64,000 bases of DNA from Absidia repens. Its lineage: Eukaryota; Mucoromycota; Mucoromycetes; Mucorales; Cunninghamellaceae. A program made the position numbers and the translations under genes. This document shows positions 63,658 through 64,000 of the stretch, piece after piece; positions within the stretch are counted from its first letter, which is position 1; each line of letters opens with the position of its first letter. Location: contig MCGE01000007.1 in NCBI GenBank assembly GCA_002105175.1, positions 1,860,001 to 1,924,000 on the forward strand, given 5' to 3'. Under the pieces are notes generated by a model. That model did not search any database and was not told where the DNA came from. It was given only the letters and a program-made list of their open reading frames with translations.

Positions 63658-64000
63658 TATAAAAACCATCCACTATATGCTTAATTATCAATTCTCATCA
63701 GTAGGGTATATCATTTGGAATTGACAACAACTACCAGCATAACACTCGCACGACATCCCTCATCCAGAAATATGTTCTGTTCCCTCCAGGTGGTTGTGCG
63801 ATCTGTAAGTCTCAACTAACTCATATATATATTATAAATTCAAGATTGATTAAACCGTTTTCTTTTATTCTTTGGACCTTGTAACAAGTCTGGATTGGCT
63901 TTGGTGCCACCTGATATATACCCACTTATATACTCACTTGGGTGAAATGGACTTACGCCTTTGGTGATGGTATCAACTTGAATTTGCCGGCAAATTGGTA
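63658..64000 (+). promoter_or_regulatory. Probable promoter and 5' part of an unidentified gene running off the right edge
   Basis: A classical TATA box (TATAAAAA, 63658-63665) is followed 107 nt on by ATG at 63772. A possible first exon 63772-63804 (MFCSLQVVVRS) ends at GTAAGT. The obvious acceptor at 63887-63888 gives only 18 more codons before a stop, so the real acceptor or the start is elsewhere. A WTYAFGDGINLNLPANW frame is open to the edge. I cannot name the gene. Confidence 0.35.

Noticed and set aside
63772..63950. Two-exon CDS from ATG 63772
   Set aside because: The product would be only 29 residues; the acceptor is not trusted, so only the promoter is annotated.

Overview
This window is nuclear DNA from a fungus, most likely an early-diverging one (Mucoromycota, perhaps Mucorales). 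The gene set is eukaryotic and fungal: Dug3, Nbp35, a Ypk/Gad8-type kinase, V-ATPase subunit H and Mdj1. Most genes are cut by many short introns, commonly 55-110 nt, with GTAAGT-like donors and YAG acceptors. Intergenic DNA is AT-rich and studded with A/T homopolymers of 20-44 nt. The lineage call is an inference from gene style and weak family recall; no marker gene settles it.

Layout. 1-14 kb, all on the minus strand: a partial Ssp120-like EF-hand secretory protein, mitochondrial enoyl-CoA hydratase, the glutathione-degrading amidotransferase Dug3, a 23-exon MRP/ABCC transporter, and a short uncharacterised protein whose third intron matches a dispersed repeat. 14-23 kb: a CCDC124-type ribosome-associated protein (+), a mitochondrial PDK/BCKDK-type kinase (-), the Fe-S scaffold Nbp35 (-), a syntaxin-8-like SNARE (-) and a small Mim2-like membrane protein (+). 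23-35 kb, plus strand: an AGC kinase with an apparent one-base deletion, a cyclic-nucleotide phosphodiesterase fused to a degenerate receiver domain, V-ATPase subunit H and a serine-rich hypothetical. 36-51 kb: a single-pass membrane protein (-), ribosomal protein eL22 (-), thymidylate kinase (+), dynein light intermediate chain (-), a single-exon GST (+) and mitochondrial DnaJ/Mdj1 (-). 51-64 kb is gene-poor: U6 snRNA, tRNA-Asn, ribosomal protein uL13, tRNA-Met and many repeats.

Most genes are unrelated housekeeping genes. Loose functional groupings are mitochondrial (ECHS1, PDK, Mdj1, Mim2-like), glutathione and xenobiotic handling (Dug3, ABCC, GST), and endomembrane or vacuolar (syntaxin 8, V-ATPase H). 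Where a full gene model is given, exon lengths sum to a multiple of three, which supports the splice sites; the kinase is the one exception and misses by exactly one base.

Two non-coding repeat families dominate the gene-poor parts. R1 has at least nine copies, with a CACGTG box, a pyrimidine tract, a strongly conserved core and serial AATAAA motifs. R2 lies immediately 3' of each of the three Pol III genes in the window, in the same relative orientation each time. The R2 association and the receiver-phosphodiesterase fusion are the observations I would check first.
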